Positions 62,682 to 64,000 of a stretch of DNA of 64,000 bases are shown here, in pieces. Within the stretch, counting starts at the first letter, position 1. The number at the start of each line of letters is the position of its first letter. The stretch covers positions 864,501-928,500 of the forward strand of contig NC_008027.1 in assembly GCF_000026105.1 (NCBI RefSeq), given 5' to 3'. Made by a program: the position numbers and the translations under genes. The notes under the pieces were generated by a model. It ran no database searches and had not been told where the DNA came from. It worked only from the letters and a program-made list of their open reading frames with translations. This stretch comes from Pseudomonas entomophila L48. GTDB taxonomy: Bacteria; Pseudomonadota; Gammaproteobacteria; Pseudomonadales; Pseudomonadaceae.

Positions 62682-64000
62682 TCAGGCGTAATGCTGCTTG
62701 GCCGGGCTGCTGTCTACCAGCTCCAGCGCCACGTCGTTGTCGGCGCTGATCTTGTGGTACAGGGCGGCGTCGGTGGCCAGGACTTTCTCGCGAGCCGGGA
62801 AGATCTCCTTGAGCTTGGCGGCCCAAGCGCCCTTGGCCTGCTCGGGGAAGCAGCGCTCGATCAGCTCGAGCATGATCGACACGGTCACCGAGGCGCCCGG
62901 CGAGGCGCCGAGCAATGCAGCCAGGCTGCCGTCTTCGGCTGCCACCAGCTCGGTGCCGAACTGCAGGATGCCACCTTTCTTCGGGTCCTTCTTGATGATC
63001 TGCACGCGCTGGCCGGCCACTTCCAGGCGCCAGTCCTCGGCTTTCGCCTCCGGGTAGAAGCGGCGCAGCGACTCCAGGCGTTGCTCCATCGACTGCATCA
63101 CTTCGCTGACCAGGTACTTGGTCAAGTCCATGTTGTCGCGGGCCACGGCCAGCATCGGGCCGATGTTGCCCATGCGCACCGACAGCGGCAGGTCCATGAG
63201 CGAGCCGTGCTTGAGGAACTTGGTGGTGAAGCCGGCATACGGGCCGAACAGCAGCGACGTGTTGCCATCGACCACGCGGGTGTCCAGGTGCGGCACCGAC
63301 ATGGGGGGCGCGCCGACCGCGGCCTGGCTGTAGACCTTGGCCTGGTGCTGCTTGACGATTTCCGGGTTGTCACAACGCAGCCATTGGCCGCTGACCGGGA
63401 AGCCACCGAAGCCTTTGCTCTCCGGAATGCCGGACAGTTGCAGCAGCGGCAGGGCGGCGCCGCCGGCACCGAGGAAGACGAAGCGGGCGTCGACTTCACG
63501 GCTGCCGCCGCTGTTGACGTCCTTGATGCTCACGGTCCAGCCGCTGCCTTTGCGGCGCAGGCCGACGACTTTCTTGCTGTACTTGACCTGAGCGTCAGGG
63601 CTGTTGCCCAGTTGCTTGAGCAGCTTGTTGGTCAGGGCGCCGAAGTTGACGTCGGTGCCTTTCATCACGCGGGTGGCGGCGATGCGCTGGTCGGCTGGGC
63701 GGCCCGGCATCATCAGCGGCATCCATTCGTTCATCACGGCCTTGTCTTCGGTGTATTCCATGTCCGCGAAGGCGTGGTGCTGCTTGAGCAGCTCGAAGCG
63801 CTTCTTGAGGAAGGAAATACCCTTGTCACCCTCGACGTAGCTCAGGTGCGGCACCGGGTTGATGAAGGCGCGGGGCGAGCCAAAGCCGCCTTTTTTGCTG
63901 AGATACGCCCAGAACTGGCGCGACACCTCGAACTGGGTGTTGATGTGCACGGCCTTCTTGATGTCGATGCTGCCATCGGCGGCCTGCGGGGTATAGTTCA
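62682..64000 (-). CDS. mqo: Malate:quinone oxidoreductase (partial, lacks N-terminus)
   Basis: About 440 C-terminal residues; the start lies beyond base 64000. The sequence ([109 protein letters not shown]) is unmistakably Mqo, the FAD-dependent membrane enzyme that oxidises malate to oxaloacetate with reduction of quinone. The C-terminus extends slightly past the conserved part ([10 protein letters not shown]). The terminator at 62643-62668 follows. Confidence 0.95.
   Translation of the reverse strand, partial: NYTPQAADGSIDIKKAVHINTQFEVSRQFWAYLSKKGGFGSPRAFINPVPHLSYVEGDKGISFLKKRFELLKQHHAFADMEYTEDKAVMNEWMPLMMPGRPADQRIAATRVMKGTDVNFGALTNKLLKQLGNSPDAQVKYSKKVVGLRRKGSGWTVSIKDVNSGGSREVDARFVFLGAGGAALPLLQLSGIPESKGFGGFPVSGQWLRCDNPEIVKQHQAKVYSQAAVGAPPMSVPHLDTRVVDGNTSLLFGPYAGFTTKFLKHGSLMDLPLSVRMGNIGPMLAVARDNMDLTKYLVSEVMQSMEQRLESLRRFYPEAKAEDWRLEVAGQRVQIIKKDPKKGGILQFGTELVAAEDGSLAALLGASPGASVTVSIMLELIERCFPEQAKGAWAAKLKEIFPAREKVLATDAALYHKISADNDVALELVDSSPAKQHYA

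Overview
The window is a high-GC gamma-proteobacterial chromosome segment whose gene order (ychF-pth-rplY-prs-tRNA-Gln-ispE-lolB-TPR lipoprotein / hemA-prfA-prmC-moeB-murI / phrB-MerR-ybgA-renalase / hemH-uraA-upp-hpt-mqo), together with mksFEB, the pseudomonad-type psi subunit next to rimI and many REP palindromes (TGTAGGAGCCGGCTTGCCGGCGA type), points to Pseudomonas, most likely the P. putida group. This is judged from protein and synteny recognition, not from a database search.

Layout. 1-2.8 kb: mksF-mksE-mksB condensin operon (minus; mksB runs off the left edge). 3.0-4.3 kb: holD-like psi subunit and rimI. 4.4-17.9 kb: mixed housekeeping and transport genes: an unrecognised secreted protein, an M15 peptidase overlapping convergently with a LysR regulator, a LysE exporter, tRNA-Met, an orphan FecR with a Fur-like box, an Fsr-type MFS pump, a second MFS pump, AlkA-like glycosylase, Ada, a large DUF3772/MscS channel and a DUF3422 protein. 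18.0-21.5 kb: NTF2-like / NCS1 permease / aldehyde dehydrogenase operon. 21.7-24.1 kb: ycaC hydrolase, MFS pump, cupin. 24.2-31.1 kb: conserved core operons (ychF, pth, rplY, prs, tRNA-Gln, ispE, lolB, TPR lipoprotein).

31.1-46.3 kb is accessory DNA lying between the TPR lipoprotein gene and hemA, which are close neighbours in other pseudomonads. It carries an orphan type VI secretion module: hcp behind a near-consensus sigma-54 promoter with paired upstream inverted repeats, then vgrG, then a 1579-residue Rhs effector translationally coupled to vgrG. The Rhs C-terminus is a short variable domain that I read as ParB/sulfiredoxin-like, followed by an overlapping AT-rich immunity candidate, further orphan immunity-like genes and a displaced, stop-containing Rhs core fragment. 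Two 345-bp direct repeats, each holding a 247-bp unit with 48-bp terminal inverted repeats, bracket a DUF2167 membrane protein gene. Two small Pseudomonas-type proteins (DUF3077-like and DUF6124-like) close the region. No T6SS sheath, baseplate or ATPase genes are present, so the module must depend on an apparatus encoded elsewhere.

46.3-64 kb: core again. hemA-prfA-prmC-moeB-murI overlap or abut. A minus-strand set (ybgA-like, MerR/LitR-like, phrB, SDR) and a renalase-like flavoprotein gene share TGTACA/TGTATA half-sites in two intergenic regions, suggesting a light-responsive regulon. Then come a TIGR01777 epimerase, hemH, uraA/upp, hpt, a WbuC-like cupin, a secreted protein, a PA4642-family protein and the 3' part of mqo.
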